Part shown: positions 16,745-26,320 of the stretch, one piece after another
Position numbering within the stretch: the first letter of the stretch is position 1
How the letters are laid out: every line of letters begins with the position of its first letter
Origin: Flavisericum labens
GTDB lineage: Bacteria; Bacteroidota; Bacteroidia; Flavobacteriales; Flavobacteriaceae
NCBI RefSeq assembly: GCF_045446075.1
Contig: NZ_JBJJBQ010000002.1
Location: 372,001-436,000 of the forward strand
DNA length: 64,000 nt
Direction of reading: 5' to 3'
Translations under genes and position numbers: made by a program
Notes under the pieces: generated by a model
The model's database searches: none
What the model was told of the DNA's origin: nothing
What the model saw: only the letters and a program-made list of their open reading frames with translations

Positions 16745-16778
16745 AAAAGCACAACTTTTTAAATGTTGTGCTTTTTTT
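16745..16778 (+). terminator. rho-independent terminator after the small secreted protein gene
   Basis: AAAAGCACAAC pairs with GTTGTGCTTTT across a nine-base AT loop and runs into a T tract, 17 bases after the stop codon. Confidence 0.82.
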
Positions 16779-16901
16779 ATGCCATATAAGTTGGCTTCTC
16801 TGTTTCCTAAATTAAGCGCAACATAATGATTACAAAAACACTTCACAAAAGGTTTGAGCTTAAGTTGTTAACTCTAATGTAATTGCTGTTTTTTGAACTT
16901 C

Positions 16902-17102
16902 TTAATCCGAATCTTCTAAAATAAAAATATCTTCTACAGATATTTTAAAAAGTTTTGCTATTTTTAAAGAAAGTACTGTAGAAGGCACATATTTATTTTT
17001 TTCCATAGCATTTATGGTTTGCCTGCTAACCCCAATTTTTTCAGCTAAATCGGCTTGTGTCATGTCATGAATGGCACGTTGCACTTTGATGTTATTCTTC
17101 AT
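16902..17102 (-). CDS. XRE/Cro-type helix-turn-helix regulator
   Basis: A 66-residue single-domain regulator with KVQRAIHDMTQADLAEKIGVSRQTINAMEKNKY, the classic HTH_3 layout, then SLKIAKLFKISVEDIFIL. This short type is usually paired with a membrane protein encoded next door, as here: its start overlaps the end of the upstream 157-residue membrane protein gene by 11 bases. Such pairs occur widely in bacteria and Archaea, with the small regulator likely controlling its own operon. No target site is evident. Confidence 0.9.
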   Translation of the reverse strand: MKNNIKVQRAIHDMTQADLAEKIGVSRQTINAMEKNKYVPSTVLSLKIAKLFKISVEDIFILEDSD

Positions 17103-17565
17103 GACTTCTCAATTTTAATTTTAGGAAGTTGAAGCGAATAATAAAAAATAAAAGAGGTGTAAACATATTTAATACCAAGACATGTACAAATGTATAATTA
17201 TAAATAAAAAAAATTAAAAAAGTAAGTACGGCATAATTGAAGACTATGGCCCAAACTAATGAATCTTTTCTGAGTTTATAAATAAACTCATCTTCAACTT
17301 TTTCCTTTGATAATCCAACTATCAGTCCTCCAAAAATAATAGATAGGAGAATTAACTCAAACATAAACCCAGTTTCTATAAATTTGAAATACTGCATTTC
17401 TTTTGGCCCAAAAGCAAAATTATTAAAAATGGAAAGTACTTTTATTTTTAGAGGTTCAGTCTTAAGTCCAATAAAATATGTTATTAATCCAGAAATTATA
17501 CCTCCAATAAATAACAACCATCCAAGTTTTTTATAATTATTTGGTAATAAATAGTTTGTTTTCAT
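17092..17565 (-). CDS. four-helix membrane protein paired with an XRE regulator
   Basis: A 157-residue membrane protein with about four transmembrane helices: LGWLLFIGGIISGLITYFIGL, FELILLSIIFGGLIVGL, LVWAIVFNYAVLTFLIFFIY and FVHVLVLNMFTPLLFFIIRF. No catalytic motif is seen. It is encoded just before, and overlapping, a 66-residue XRE regulator. That gene pair is common in bacteria, with the membrane protein of unknown function. I cannot assign it to a named family. Confidence 0.78.
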   Translation of the reverse strand: MKTNYLLPNNYKKLGWLLFIGGIISGLITYFIGLKTEPLKIKVLSIFNNFAFGPKEMQYFKFIETGFMFELILLSIIFGGLIVGLSKEKVEDEFIYKLRKDSLVWAIVFNYAVLTFLIFFIYNYTFVHVLVLNMFTPLLFFIIRFNFLKLKLRSHEE

Positions 17566-17667
17566 AATTGTTCGTTTTAAAATTAACTAATGATTGACGT
17601 TCAAAAAGTAAAACAAACTTTACATATAGACAAATAAAATTTACTTAATGTAACAAAAACATAACTT

Positions 17668-18654
17668 TTAATATTTTAATTGGATGATAGAACGAACCTG
17701 ATCTAAAGTTTTAATGAGTTTTCTGCTAAAATCAAAAGTCATAACATCACTTTCAGTTTTGGCCTCTCTTAAAAGTTGATTGAAATGAATAGCTTCAAAA
17801 CTATAGCCAATAGTATTGTATTTAAAATCTATAACCTCTTCATTTCCGTCTTTAATTATCGAAACTGTTGACGGTGCGTGAAACTGCGTGTTTATTTTTA
17901 CAATGGCATCCTCACAATAAAAAACGGCTTGGGTTGGCAATTCTTCAATTAGCGAGCTTTTTAAATAAGCATTTATATTGTTGTTATATTCAAAAACCAT
18001 ATCGCAAGAAGAGTCCGCACCATTTTCAAAAAAAGTTGCACTGGCTTCAATCTTTTTAGGGGTGCCCAAAGTAGATAGTGCTGCAAAAATGGGGTAAATA
18101 CCAATATCTAGCAGACTACCGCCACCTAATTTTTTATCGAAAAGACGGGTGCTAGTATCGTATGGACGTTTAAAACCAAAGTCCGATTCAAGTTTTAAAA
18201 TATTACCATAAGTCTTGTTTTTCAGTTCTTTTAAAACGTATTGGTAATGGGGTAGAAAGTAGGTCCATAGCGCTTCCATTAAAAGCACATTTTTTTCTTT
18301 CGCTTTGACTATCATCTCATTAACATCTTCGGCATTCATGGCAAAAGGCTTTTCGCCTAAAACAGCTATGCCATTTTCTAAGCACATTAATGCATTTTCT
18401 TTATGCAAGCTATGTGGCGTGGCCACATAAACCGCATCAATATTGGTGTCGTTGGCTAAGGTTTCATAACTGTCGTAAGCTTTTGTAGCTTTGTGCTTTT
18501 TAGCAAATTCATCAGCCTTTTCCTGCGAACGTGATGCTACAGCATACAATTCGGCATCACTTATCGTGGCGAGGTCGGTTGCAAAACTGTTGGCAATTCT
18601 TCCCAAACCAATAATACCCCACTTTATTTTTTTTATGTCTTCTTGTTTTGTCAT
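17668..18654 (-). CDS. Gfo/Idh/MocA family NAD(P)-dependent oxidoreductase
   Basis: A 328-residue cytoplasmic oxidoreductase from the ATG at 18654. The Rossmann motif WGIIGLGRIANSFA is at residues 11-24, and EKPFAMN, the family lysine-containing loop, is near residue 95. The C-terminal alpha/beta domain begins around ALWTYFLPHY and contains GGGSLLDIGIYP. Members oxidise or reduce sugars and cyclitols. I choose 18654 because its ATGA overlaps the symporter stop by four bases and because the longer frame would extend 48 bases into the symporter gene. It is the last gene of the symporter transcript, so the imported solute may be its substrate or precursor. Confidence 0.92.
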   Translation of the reverse strand: MTKQEDIKKIKWGIIGLGRIANSFATDLATISDAELYAVASRSQEKADEFAKKHKATKAYDSYETLANDTNIDAVYVATPHSLHKENALMCLENGIAVLGEKPFAMNAEDVNEMIVKAKEKNVLLMEALWTYFLPHYQYVLKELKNKTYGNILKLESDFGFKRPYDTSTRLFDKKLGGGSLLDIGIYPIFAALSTLGTPKKIEASATFFENGADSSCDMVFEYNNNINAYLKSSLIEELPTQAVFYCEDAIVKINTQFHAPSTVSIIKDGNEEVIDFKYNTIGYSFEAIHFNQLLREAKTESDVMTFDFSRKLIKTLDQVRSIIQLKY

Positions 18655-20345
18655 TTTCTTTGAATTAATTGGAGTAAGCAAGCCAATGTAATAACTATGA
18701 TACAACCTACAAAATTAAGCCATAAAAATGGAAGGTTGATTATGCTGAATTCATTTAAAAAGTAAAGGGCAATAACCAGAGCTTGGGTAATTAAAGCGCC
18801 GATAAAAACGGCGTGGCCTTTTACAAATTTAAAGAAAAATGCCAATAGGAAAATACCCAGTACATTGCCGTAAAATATCGAACCGATAATGTTTACCAAC
18901 TGAATTAAATTTTCCGCCAGATTGGCGACACATGCCACGGCAATGGCCATAATGCCCCATGCAAAAGTGAACCATTTTGAGGCCTTCACCATGTGCTCCT
19001 CGGTTTTTTCGCTGGTGTTTCGTTTGTATAAATCAATAGTAGTGGTAGAGCCTAAAGCATTAAGTTCGCTGGCTGTGCTAGACATGGCTGCACTCAAAAT
19101 AACGGCCAATAGTAACCCAATTAAACCACGCGGTAAATTGTTTAAAATAAAATGGATGAATACATAATCTTTATCGTTGCTCTCTACCTTTAAGTCTTGC
19201 TTTTCGGAAGCTTTATCAATAAGGTTTCGGGCTTCAGCTCTAATGTCGTCATGCGCTTCATTGGCAATGGCAATATATTTTGAAGCGCTGGGATTATCCG
19301 ATTCAATAAACGATTTTATAATGGTCTGCTTATCGTTAAAAACAGCTTTTTGCTCCTGTTGAAGCGCTTTGAATTCGTTTGCATATTCAGAATTTAAAAC
19401 GAGTTCGGTAGCAGTAGGGTTGAAGTTTACTGGTGCTTCGTGAAACTGATAAAAGACAAATACCATGACACCAACCAGTAAAATGAAAAATTGCATAGGG
19501 ATTTTAAGTAATCCGTTGAATATTAAGCCCAACTGCATTTCCTTAACTGATTTTCCCGATAGGTAGCGCTGAACCTGACTTTGGTCGGTGCCAAAATACG
19601 AGAGCATTAAAAACGTACCACCAATTATACCGCTCCAAAAGGTGTAGCGGTTGTTTAAGCTGAATGAAAAATCTAATACTTCCATCTTTCCACTAGCCCC
19701 TGCAATATCAAGGGCTTTTGTGAAGGTGATGTCTTCCGGGAGTTTGTCAACAATCAAAAAGAAAGCTACAAGCATCCCAATAAAAATCACCAACATTTGG
19801 TGCTTTTGAGTTACGTTTACAGCGCGCGTACCACCAGAAACTGTATAAATGATAACGAGCAGGCCAATGGCAATATTTAAGGTTAGTAAGTCCCAGCCCA
19901 AAACGACTGAAAGAATAATAGCAGGCGCAAAAATGGTAATACCCGCAGCTAACCCGCGTTGAATTAAAAATAAAATTGCTGCGAGCGTTCTAGTTTTTAA
20001 GTCAAAACGATTTTCTAAAAATTCGTATGCTGTGTAAACTTTCAGTCGATGGTATAATGGAATAAAAACCATACAAATTACAATCATCGCTATGGGAAGA
20101 CCGAAATAGAATTGTACAAACCCCATACCGTCGTTAAATGCTTGGCCCGGTGTTGACAAAAAAGTTATGGCACTGGCTTGGGTGGCCATGACCGATAAAC
20201 CTATGGTCCACCATTTTGAGGTGTTTCCGCCCCGTAAATAATCCGTTACGTTTTTGCTTCCACGCGTTTGCCAGGTCCCATAAGCTACAATGCCTGCAAG
20301 TGTTATGGCTAAAACCGTCCAGTCAATCCAACTTAAAACTTGCAT
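18651..20345 (-). CDS. sodium:solute symporter (SSS family)
   Basis: A 564-residue membrane transporter with about 13 helices. It opens SWIDWTVLAITLAGIVAYGTW. The SSS signature includes WWTIGLSVMATQASAITFLSTPGQAFNDG and GLIGLLLAVILSAAMSSTASELNALGSTTTIDLY, the second sodium-site helix. An extra hydrophilic segment of about 80 residues (VLNSEYANEFKALQQEQK to LKVESNDKD) sits between two helices, as in other Bacteroidota members. The substrate is probably a sugar or organic acid, given the Gfo/Idh/MocA gene after it and the PIG-L gene before it. It overlaps the oxidoreductase gene by four bases. Confidence 0.93.
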   Translation of the reverse strand: MQVLSWIDWTVLAITLAGIVAYGTWQTRGSKNVTDYLRGGNTSKWWTIGLSVMATQASAITFLSTPGQAFNDGMGFVQFYFGLPIAMIVICMVFIPLYHRLKVYTAYEFLENRFDLKTRTLAAILFLIQRGLAAGITIFAPAIILSVVLGWDLLTLNIAIGLLVIIYTVSGGTRAVNVTQKHQMLVIFIGMLVAFFLIVDKLPEDITFTKALDIAGASGKMEVLDFSFSLNNRYTFWSGIIGGTFLMLSYFGTDQSQVQRYLSGKSVKEMQLGLIFNGLLKIPMQFFILLVGVMVFVFYQFHEAPVNFNPTATELVLNSEYANEFKALQQEQKAVFNDKQTIIKSFIESDNPSASKYIAIANEAHDDIRAEARNLIDKASEKQDLKVESNDKDYVFIHFILNNLPRGLIGLLLAVILSAAMSSTASELNALGSTTTIDLYKRNTSEKTEEHMVKASKWFTFAWGIMAIAVACVANLAENLIQLVNIIGSIFYGNVLGIFLLAFFFKFVKGHAVFIGALITQALVIALYFLNEFSIINLPFLWLNFVGCIIVITLACLLQLIQRK

Positions 20346-20348
20346 ACT

Positions 20349-20459
20349 TTAAAATGATTTGGTGATAAGATAGAACACAAAAAAATAAATAGCATTAGCA
20401 ATTAATACAATAGAGTACCATTTTGACCAAATTTGCTTGGGTGTCTTATTTTTTTCCAT
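20349..20459 (-). CDS. 36-residue single-helix membrane peptide between PIG-L and symporter genes
   Basis: A short frame with ATG at 20459 and stop at 20349. The peptide starts MEKNKTPKQIWSKWYS, then has one hydrophobic helix (IVLIANAIYFFVFYLIT) and ends KSF. It fits the gap exactly: 3 bases after the PIG-L stop and 3 bases before the symporter start. Its basic N-terminus and single helix suggest a small inner-membrane subunit or regulator of the symporter, as with other small transporter partners, but that is inference. Confidence 0.72.
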   Translation of the reverse strand: MEKNKTPKQIWSKWYSIVLIANAIYFFVFYLITKSF

Positions 20460-20462
20460 AAT

Positions 20463-22988
20463 CTAATCATTTAATTGGGCTTGTTGTTTTAGGTCTTCTT
20501 TTCCAATGGAGAGCATATTGGCGAAAAGCCTGTAGGCACCAGAAACCCCAGCAGGGAACTCCCTAAAAAAGCTTAGGCCCGTGTAAATATAGTAGCCTTT
20601 ACCATGTTTAGCGACCAATAAACTACCATCCTTCGCATCTTCGCCTTTATCGTTAATTGATAGGACAGGGGTAAACTCGCTAGCCCAAGAATTGGGGAAG
20701 TATAAACCGCGCTCTTGTGTCCACCCTTCAAAATCTTTTTGGGTTATTTTATTGGGATAGTTTAAAACAGGATGTTCGGGTTTTAGCAAACGGACTTCGG
20801 CATGTTCATCGGTTACACGATCTCTAGAAAGTTTTAAGTCGTAAGGCGCCAAATTTTCTGTAATTAATCGATGACTGGTATTGTATTGCACAATCATATT
20901 TCCGCCTTGAGCGACAAAATCAAAAAGGATCTGCTGCTTGAATTTAAGCTCATCAACAGTGTTGTAGGCGCGTATTCCAATAACCACGGCATCAAAAGTG
21001 CTAAGGTTTTCTGGATTTATGTCTTCGGGTTCCAAAACACGTACGTTGTATCCTATTTGCTCCAAACTTTCAGGCACGACGTCGCCTGCACCCTGAATAT
21101 AGGCAATGTTTTTGCCATGTTTTGCGATATCCAATCGAACAATTTTACTTTCACTTGGTAATAATACGGTTTGGGTTGGAATGTGGTCGTACTCAATTTC
21201 AACCAGTTCTTTGGTGTACTCTTTATCCCCAACGTGTACAATAGGTCCTATATAGCCTTCACTTTGGTTTTTTGGTGGAATTACCGTGAATATGAGCGTT
21301 TGTTCTTCGCCTTTATGGGCAATAGTAACTTTTTGGGTTTTTGGATAAACGTTCCAATCGTTTGGATGGCAAACTTCCACCGAGCCTTCTAAATTATCTC
21401 GGCCTGCTTTTACAACAACAGTAATATCCCGTTGATTGCCATTATTTATGATGATGACTTTTTCTGTGATTTTTGCCGAAGCCTCAGGGATGATTTCAAA
21501 CGGATGGTACAATTCGCCTTTGTCTGGTTTTGAATAGCGCTGAACAATGTTTTTGGTGAAAGTTATTGGGGTGTTTTCAATGAGTAAATTAAAATTGACT
21601 TTTAAAGTTCTGGGTGTTTCGGGTAACCCAATTAAAGATTTGTCTTCAACGTTGTACATGCCCAAGGATCCTTTTTTGTTAAGCCAATAAGGTGTAGATG
21701 GTTTGGCGTCTGGTTTAAGCTTTATGGATTCTTTAAAATCATATTTTATATTGTTTTTTAAAGGAATGTTTTTCGAAATATTTAAATCGTTTTGATTGCT
21801 GTAGCTTACCAATGTTATGGGAAGTGAGCTTCTATTTATTGCTTCTATGCTTAAGTTGACTATTTCTTTTGGAGCCGCTGTATTATTATCTGCGGAAGCT
21901 TCCAGATATAAACCGGCACACATTTCAATAATGGATTTGAGTTCTTTTGTTTTTTGGGTTTTCCAATGGTCGTTTTCAATATTTTGAAGTAAATTGTAGG
22001 CTTCAATCAATTGTGGGATATGTTCTGAAGGATTATTGAAATTGAAGTTATTTTCAACCCCGATTAAAATTTCACCAATGGCTTTTCCGCCTTTTACACG
22101 ATTCCAAGAGGTGTCAATACCTGCAAAAATATCTTCATTGTTTGCAAGGGGTTCGCCCTTTAAAAACTCAATATATTCATTTTGGGTACCGCGTTGCGTC
22201 AATGTTCCAAATCCTTGGCTTAAATGTTTGCTGCGTGCCAAAGCCGCAACTTCGTTATTGGATAGACCTTTTAAAGGATAATAGGTTCCAATATTAAAGA
22301 CTAACATCTTACTTTTATCTAACTTCTCAAAGTTTTCTCTACTGCCATAACGCCACCAACTTGTATTATAAAACAATCTTTTTGGTTGCCACAGGCTAGC
22401 CTGTTTTAGTTGTTCTGGATATGCGGTGTTATCGTTAGCGAGTTCAAAAGCTTCCATGCTCAACATAGCCGAACTGGTATGATGCCCGTGTGTTGTACCT
22501 GGAGTTCTGTGGTCAAAACGATTGATGATAACATCGGGTTTAAATTTTCTAATAGCCAATACAACATCGTTAAGCACCTCTTCTTTATTCCAAATTTCTA
22601 AAGTTTCATCGGGGTGTTTGGAGTAGCCAAAATCGTTGGCTCTGGTAAAAATTTGTTCCCCACCATCTATATGCCGCGCGGCCAAAAGTTCTTGAGTTCT
22701 TATCACGCCCAATAAGTCTCTAATTTCAGGTCCAATAAGGTTTTGACCGCCATCACCTCTGGTTATGGAAAGGTAGGCGGTTCTGGCATTTAACTCGTTA
22801 GATAAATATGAAATCAGCCTTGTATTTTCATCGTCGGGGTGTGCTGCCACATACAATGCCGAACCTAAAAAATTAAGTTTTTCAATGGCTTTATAAATTT
22901 CTGACGACGAGGGTGTTTTGGGTTTTTGAGCTTGGGCAATTGTACAGGTAAATGCAAGAATAAATAGATATTGTAAGGCTCTGCGCAT
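20463..22988 (-). CDS. secreted PIG-L family deacetylase with C-terminal glutamine-amidotransferase-like domain
   Basis: An 841-residue exported protein with a signal peptide (LQYLFILAFTCTIAQA). The N-terminal 270 residues are a PIG-L (GlcNAc-PI de-N-acetylase-like) zinc domain: AAHPDDENTRLISYL (H50, D52, D53), TRGDGGQN and the second histidine motif GTTHGHHTSS. A linker with beta-sandwich-like segments follows (residues about 370-610). The last 200 residues (VRLDIAKHGKNIAYIQGAGD; DAVVIGIRAYNT; GNMIVQYNTSHR) resemble a class I glutamine-amidotransferase-like fold. It probably removes acetyl groups from a periplasmic sugar derivative; the exact substrate is unknown. It is first in the transcript with the 36-residue peptide, symporter and oxidoreductase. 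Confidence 0.9.
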   Translation of the reverse strand: MRRALQYLFILAFTCTIAQAQKPKTPSSSEIYKAIEKLNFLGSALYVAAHPDDENTRLISYLSNELNARTAYLSITRGDGGQNLIGPEIRDLLGVIRTQELLAARHIDGGEQIFTRANDFGYSKHPDETLEIWNKEEVLNDVVLAIRKFKPDVIINRFDHRTPGTTHGHHTSSAMLSMEAFELANDNTAYPEQLKQASLWQPKRLFYNTSWWRYGSRENFEKLDKSKMLVFNIGTYYPLKGLSNNEVAALARSKHLSQGFGTLTQRGTQNEYIEFLKGEPLANNEDIFAGIDTSWNRVKGGKAIGEILIGVENNFNFNNPSEHIPQLIEAYNLLQNIENDHWKTQKTKELKSIIEMCAGLYLEASADNNTAAPKEIVNLSIEAINRSSLPITLVSYSNQNDLNISKNIPLKNNIKYDFKESIKLKPDAKPSTPYWLNKKGSLGMYNVEDKSLIGLPETPRTLKVNFNLLIENTPITFTKNIVQRYSKPDKGELYHPFEIIPEASAKITEKVIIINNGNQRDITVVVKAGRDNLEGSVEVCHPNDWNVYPKTQKVTIAHKGEEQTLIFTVIPPKNQSEGYIGPIVHVGDKEYTKELVEIEYDHIPTQTVLLPSESKIVRLDIAKHGKNIAYIQGAGDVVPESLEQIGYNVRVLEPEDINPENLSTFDAVVIGIRAYNTVDELKFKQQILFDFVAQGGNMIVQYNTSHRLITENLAPYDLKLSRDRVTDEHAEVRLLKPEHPVLNYPNKITQKDFEGWTQERGLYFPNSWASEFTPVLSINDKGEDAKDGSLLVAKHGKGYYIYTGLSFFREFPAGVSGAYRLFANMLSIGKEDLKQQAQLND

Positions 22989-23153
22989 AATATTGGTGTT
23001 AGCAAAAAACCAAATATAAAAAAGAAACCAGCACTACAGCTGGTTTTAATTTTTATTTAACGCTTATGAAAATATCAGAACGACTTTATTTAAAAAATAT
23101 AATGTATCGTTGGTTAGACTTTGCTAAGTTTAGCTGATTTTTTGTTTTAACCG

Positions 23154-23639
23154 TTAGATTTGTTTCAAATTGATTTCTTCTGTTTTAGGCTTAGTTTCTT
23201 GGGGTTCGGCTGGAATGATTGGTCTTGAGCGTTGATTGAAAAACAAATGTTGAATGGAATCCATACGTTTCATCATGCTTTTAATTTGCTCATCTTGGTT
23301 CATAAAACCTTTCTGAAAAAAGTCATCAGGATGAAATCCTCCAGTGATGGAATCTTTACCAAAAAAATCATCAAAAAAGGAATCGTTAAAAAACGAATGA
23401 TTGTTGAAGTGCTTTTGAAACTGCAGTTTTAAACTGTCGCTTAATTTTCCGTTTGATGAATAGCTGTATGAGTAAATGGAATCGTATTTTATTAAATTCC
23501 CTTGGTCATCATACTCTTTATTTACTGTAATGTTTTCATCAGGTTTTATATCGGTTTTATTATTTTGTTTTTGCTTTTCCTGACCAGTACAATTGAAAAT
23601 AAGCAGAAGAAAAATCGGAATAATTTTAAGTGTTTTCAT
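23154..23639 (-). CDS. hypothetical lipoprotein
   Basis: A 161-residue lipoprotein: the signal peptide MKTLKIIPIFLLLIFNC ends in a lipobox with Cys 17. The mature part is hydrophilic with no domain I recognise. It has a central acidic and aromatic stretch (FFNDSFFDDFFGKDS) and a proline- and glutamate-rich tail (PAEPQETKPKTEE), typical of unstructured envelope proteins. It stands alone, with 165- and 198-base gaps on each side holding only AT-rich leader sequence. Confidence 0.7.
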   Translation of the reverse strand: MKTLKIIPIFLLLIFNCTGQEKQKQNNKTDIKPDENITVNKEYDDQGNLIKYDSIYSYSYSSNGKLSDSLKLQFQKHFNNHSFFNDSFFDDFFGKDSITGGFHPDDFFQKGFMNQDEQIKSMMKRMDSIQHLFFNQRSRPIIPAEPQETKPKTEEINLKQI

Positions 23640-23837
23640 AATTGAGTACCTTTTAAATTAAACAAATATTCGTTTCAAAAACATCAAAAAATGTACCATG
23701 TGAACAGGTATTACTTTAATATTTTCTTAAAATGTCAGGTTGGCAGGGAGATGAAATGGTTTAAAAAGTGCGGTTAAAAATCTAACAACTTTTAACCGCA
23801 TCCTTCAATTCGTGAGAATATTACATTTAATCTAAAC

Positions 23838-25424
23838 CTATTTTTTGAACTTACCCTTTATCATGGTGTATGAATGCGGAGGAAATGAATATGTAAGTTT
23901 ATTGCCCTTGGGTTTTACATTGTCTTTCTGCTGTGTCTTTACAATTTCTTTTCCGAAAGTATTCTGTGATTTTGTGTCTGGCCCATTAACTTCCATGATT
24001 TCAAAATCACCTTTGAACGATCCTTCTTGTAAGATGATATCTGTGGAAATATTTTCTGTTAGATGCCGATTCATTACGGAAATAATGATTTCGTCACCAT
24101 TAATGGCCGAGGAAACATCTAGATAAGGAACATCAGTCTGTTTCGTTGTTTGTTCACCTAGACCAATATTGAATTCTTCGGTATCATAGGTGCCACAATC
24201 TACATAAACATCTAACGATGTGCCGTGCATGTTTTGGGAAAATAATTGAAGTGGGAAATAAATGGTCTGCCTGAACATGTCTTTCTCATTAGTAAACATG
24301 GGGCCAATAACATTAACCAATTGCGCCATGTTGGCCATTTTTACCACATCTGCGTTTCTAATGAATCCGTTAAGAAAACCTGCAATTACAAGTGCATCTT
24401 CAAGATTGTAATGCTCTTCCAAAGCCCTTTCACCTCTTGACGAAGGCCCTCTTCTTGCCCTATACCATACGTTGTATTCATCCCAGGCAATAAAAATAGG
24501 GTCTCGTTCACCTCTGTCGGCTTTTTGCATTTCAACATCTATCAACCCTTTAATGAGCTTGGTTCTTTGTTCCATGACCAGGGGAGTGGATAAAAAATTA
24601 TAGTAATTGTCATCAGGATTTCCCACATACATATGAATAGCAAGATAGTCTACCACATCCTTAAGTTCTTTCAATATGGTGGCGTTCCATTTATTAGGGT
24701 CTGCAAAGGGGCGGTAATTGGATGATCCTGCTGCAATCAATTTGATGCTTGGGTCTGTCAACTTCATCAATTTTGCTGCTTCTCTGGCTTTTTTGCTATA
24801 ATCTTCTGCATTTAAGTGTCCCATTTGCCAAAACCCGTCCATTTCATTGCCCAGACTCCAATATTTTATGTCATGTGGTTCTGGATATCCATGTACTTCT
24901 CTTAATTTGGCATAATGCGATTCACCTTTTACGTTGGTATATTCGACCCATCGCTGAGCTTCCTCTATGGTGCCTGTTCCCATGTTGACGGCAAAATAAG
25001 GTTCGGTGCCTAATTTCTTGGCGAAATCCATGAACTCGTTCGTTCCAAATTGGTTGGTTTCCAAGCGGGACCATGCCAATTCCATTCTGGGAACCCTTGT
25101 TGGGCCCACACCATCTTCCCAATGGTAGTTGGATACGAAATTTCCACCGGGATAACGTGTAATGGTAACATTTAAATCCTTGGCCGCATCCAATACATCT
25201 TTGCGAAACCCATCGGCATCTGCCAAAGGTGATCCAGGATCATAAATACCTCCATAGACGCACCTGCCCAGATGTTCCACAAAATTGCCATAGAGCAGAG
25301 GACTTATTTCCCCAATAGTTCTGTCCGGGTCAATTTTAATTTTTGCCAGTTGCTGCGCATTTAAATCATTCTGCACAATTGTTAAAATGAAACATCCAAT
25401 AATTAATTTTACAAAAACATTCAT
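23838..25424 (-). CDS. secreted alpha-L-arabinofuranosidase, GH51
   Basis: A 528-residue glycoside hydrolase with a signal peptide ending NAQ at residue 24. The GH51 catalytic pair is visible: acid/base E194 in YWSLGNEMDG and nucleophile E316 in AWDEYNVWY. The start of the barrel (PLLYGNFVEHLGRCVYGGIYD) and TRYPGGNFVSNYHWEDGVGP are family signatures, and the C-terminal beta domain (VISVMNRHL-like segment, then SFPPHSYTMIKG) closes it. It removes terminal arabinofuranose from plant or algal polysaccharides. There is no SusC/SusD pair beside it, so it is an isolated enzyme rather than part of a visible polysaccharide utilisation locus. Confidence 0.94.
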   Translation of the reverse strand: MNVFVKLIIGCFILTIVQNDLNAQQLAKIKIDPDRTIGEISPLLYGNFVEHLGRCVYGGIYDPGSPLADADGFRKDVLDAAKDLNVTITRYPGGNFVSNYHWEDGVGPTRVPRMELAWSRLETNQFGTNEFMDFAKKLGTEPYFAVNMGTGTIEEAQRWVEYTNVKGESHYAKLREVHGYPEPHDIKYWSLGNEMDGFWQMGHLNAEDYSKKAREAAKLMKLTDPSIKLIAAGSSNYRPFADPNKWNATILKELKDVVDYLAIHMYVGNPDDNYYNFLSTPLVMEQRTKLIKGLIDVEMQKADRGERDPIFIAWDEYNVWYRARRGPSSRGERALEEHYNLEDALVIAGFLNGFIRNADVVKMANMAQLVNVIGPMFTNEKDMFRQTIYFPLQLFSQNMHGTSLDVYVDCGTYDTEEFNIGLGEQTTKQTDVPYLDVSSAINGDEIIISVMNRHLTENISTDIILQEGSFKGDFEIMEVNGPDTKSQNTFGKEIVKTQQKDNVKPKGNKLTYSFPPHSYTMIKGKFKK

Positions 25425-25462
25425 ATTATCTAGTTTTAGGTGGTTTTCATTATTTACTTGTT

Positions 25463-25583
25463 ATACCGTACACGCACATCTCAACTCCAATTGCTCAAAG
25501 GATATTTACTAAACTTATTTTCAGTAATAGGCTTTGGCTGATTTTTCTGGAATAGTTGGTTATTTAATAGCGTACAACGGCAT
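25463..25583. repeat. intergenic imperfect palindromic repeat, copy 1
   Basis: The ends ATACCGTACACGC (25463-25475) and GCGTACAACGGCAT (25570-25583) are roughly inverted. The inside is AT-rich without a gene. It resembles the repeats at 27432, 30755 and 31680 only in the CAACGG-type ends, so membership is tentative. Confidence 0.35.
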
Positions 25584-25601
25584 TTTATTTCTTATATATT
25601 G

Positions 25602-26171
25602 TTAGTGACTTGTTTTTCTTTCTTTTATCGTTTTAATTCCAAAAAATATTAAGATTATGATTAATGTAACAAAAAAGACAGTTGTTGACATGCTTTTTAC
25701 TACCGAAAAAATATTTGTAACTTTAATTGTAGTAGGGGATAAATCAGGATAATTGATCAACATGGTGATAATTCCAAAATTCTCAGAATAATCGGCTATC
25801 CCTGCAATAACGGGAAGGAAGCAGAGAATGAAAAAGACGGAGTTAAGTTTGTCCAGTTTTTTTAAAAAGTACCCAATCAATAAACTATAACTTACTCCAA
25901 ACAGAAGTGGGTAGATCATATCGACAGGAAGTTGCGTTTTTAAATACACCTGTCTTCCATTTTCACCTAATGTCTCCAAAAGCGTTTCAATATATTCTGA
26001 AGTGTATCCCAAAGGCATCATGTCTAATAATTTCAGATTATTTGAAAATGTCATTGTTTTGGGAATGGTAATTGTCAACATTATCGCATAAACAATATTT
26101 GTTAGTATAAAAAGCAGTAGCACTTTTTTGGCCGATATATGCTTATATATTATTTCCCTTATTCTTGTCAT
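25602..26171 (-). CDS. hypothetical membrane protein with about four helices
   Basis: A 189-residue membrane protein with four hydrophobic segments: VLLLFILTNIVYAIMLTI, YPLLFGVSYSLLIGYFL, SVFFILCFLPVIAGIADY and MSTTVFFVTLIIILIFFGI. A loop carries SEYIETLLETLGENGRQVYL. I do not recognise the family. It has no partner in an operon and lies within the block of unrelated genes separated by palindromic repeats. Confidence 0.72.
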   Translation of the reverse strand: MTRIREIIYKHISAKKVLLLFILTNIVYAIMLTITIPKTMTFSNNLKLLDMMPLGYTSEYIETLLETLGENGRQVYLKTQLPVDMIYPLLFGVSYSLLIGYFLKKLDKLNSVFFILCFLPVIAGIADYSENFGIITMLINYPDLSPTTIKVTNIFSVVKSMSTTVFFVTLIIILIFFGIKTIKERKTSH

Positions 26172-26320
26172 TTATATTTTGATTGGTCAAGGTCTCTATA
26201 GGGCTAGTTACCTTGTATAAGTGCCTAATTTAACAATTAAAAACCGAATAAAAAATCCACAGAAATTTTGAGAGTTTGCGGGTGCAACAAATTAAGCATG
26301 GTTTTTGAAACTTATTTTTA

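Noticed and set aside
18655..18705. Extended start of the Gfo/Idh/MocA gene
   Set aside because: It would overlap the symporter gene by over 50 bases, while 18654 gives a standard ATGA overlap and the right N-terminus.
23838..25424. Polysaccharide utilisation locus around the arabinofuranosidase
   Set aside because: There is no SusC/SusD pair, no other glycosidase and no hybrid two-component regulator next to it.
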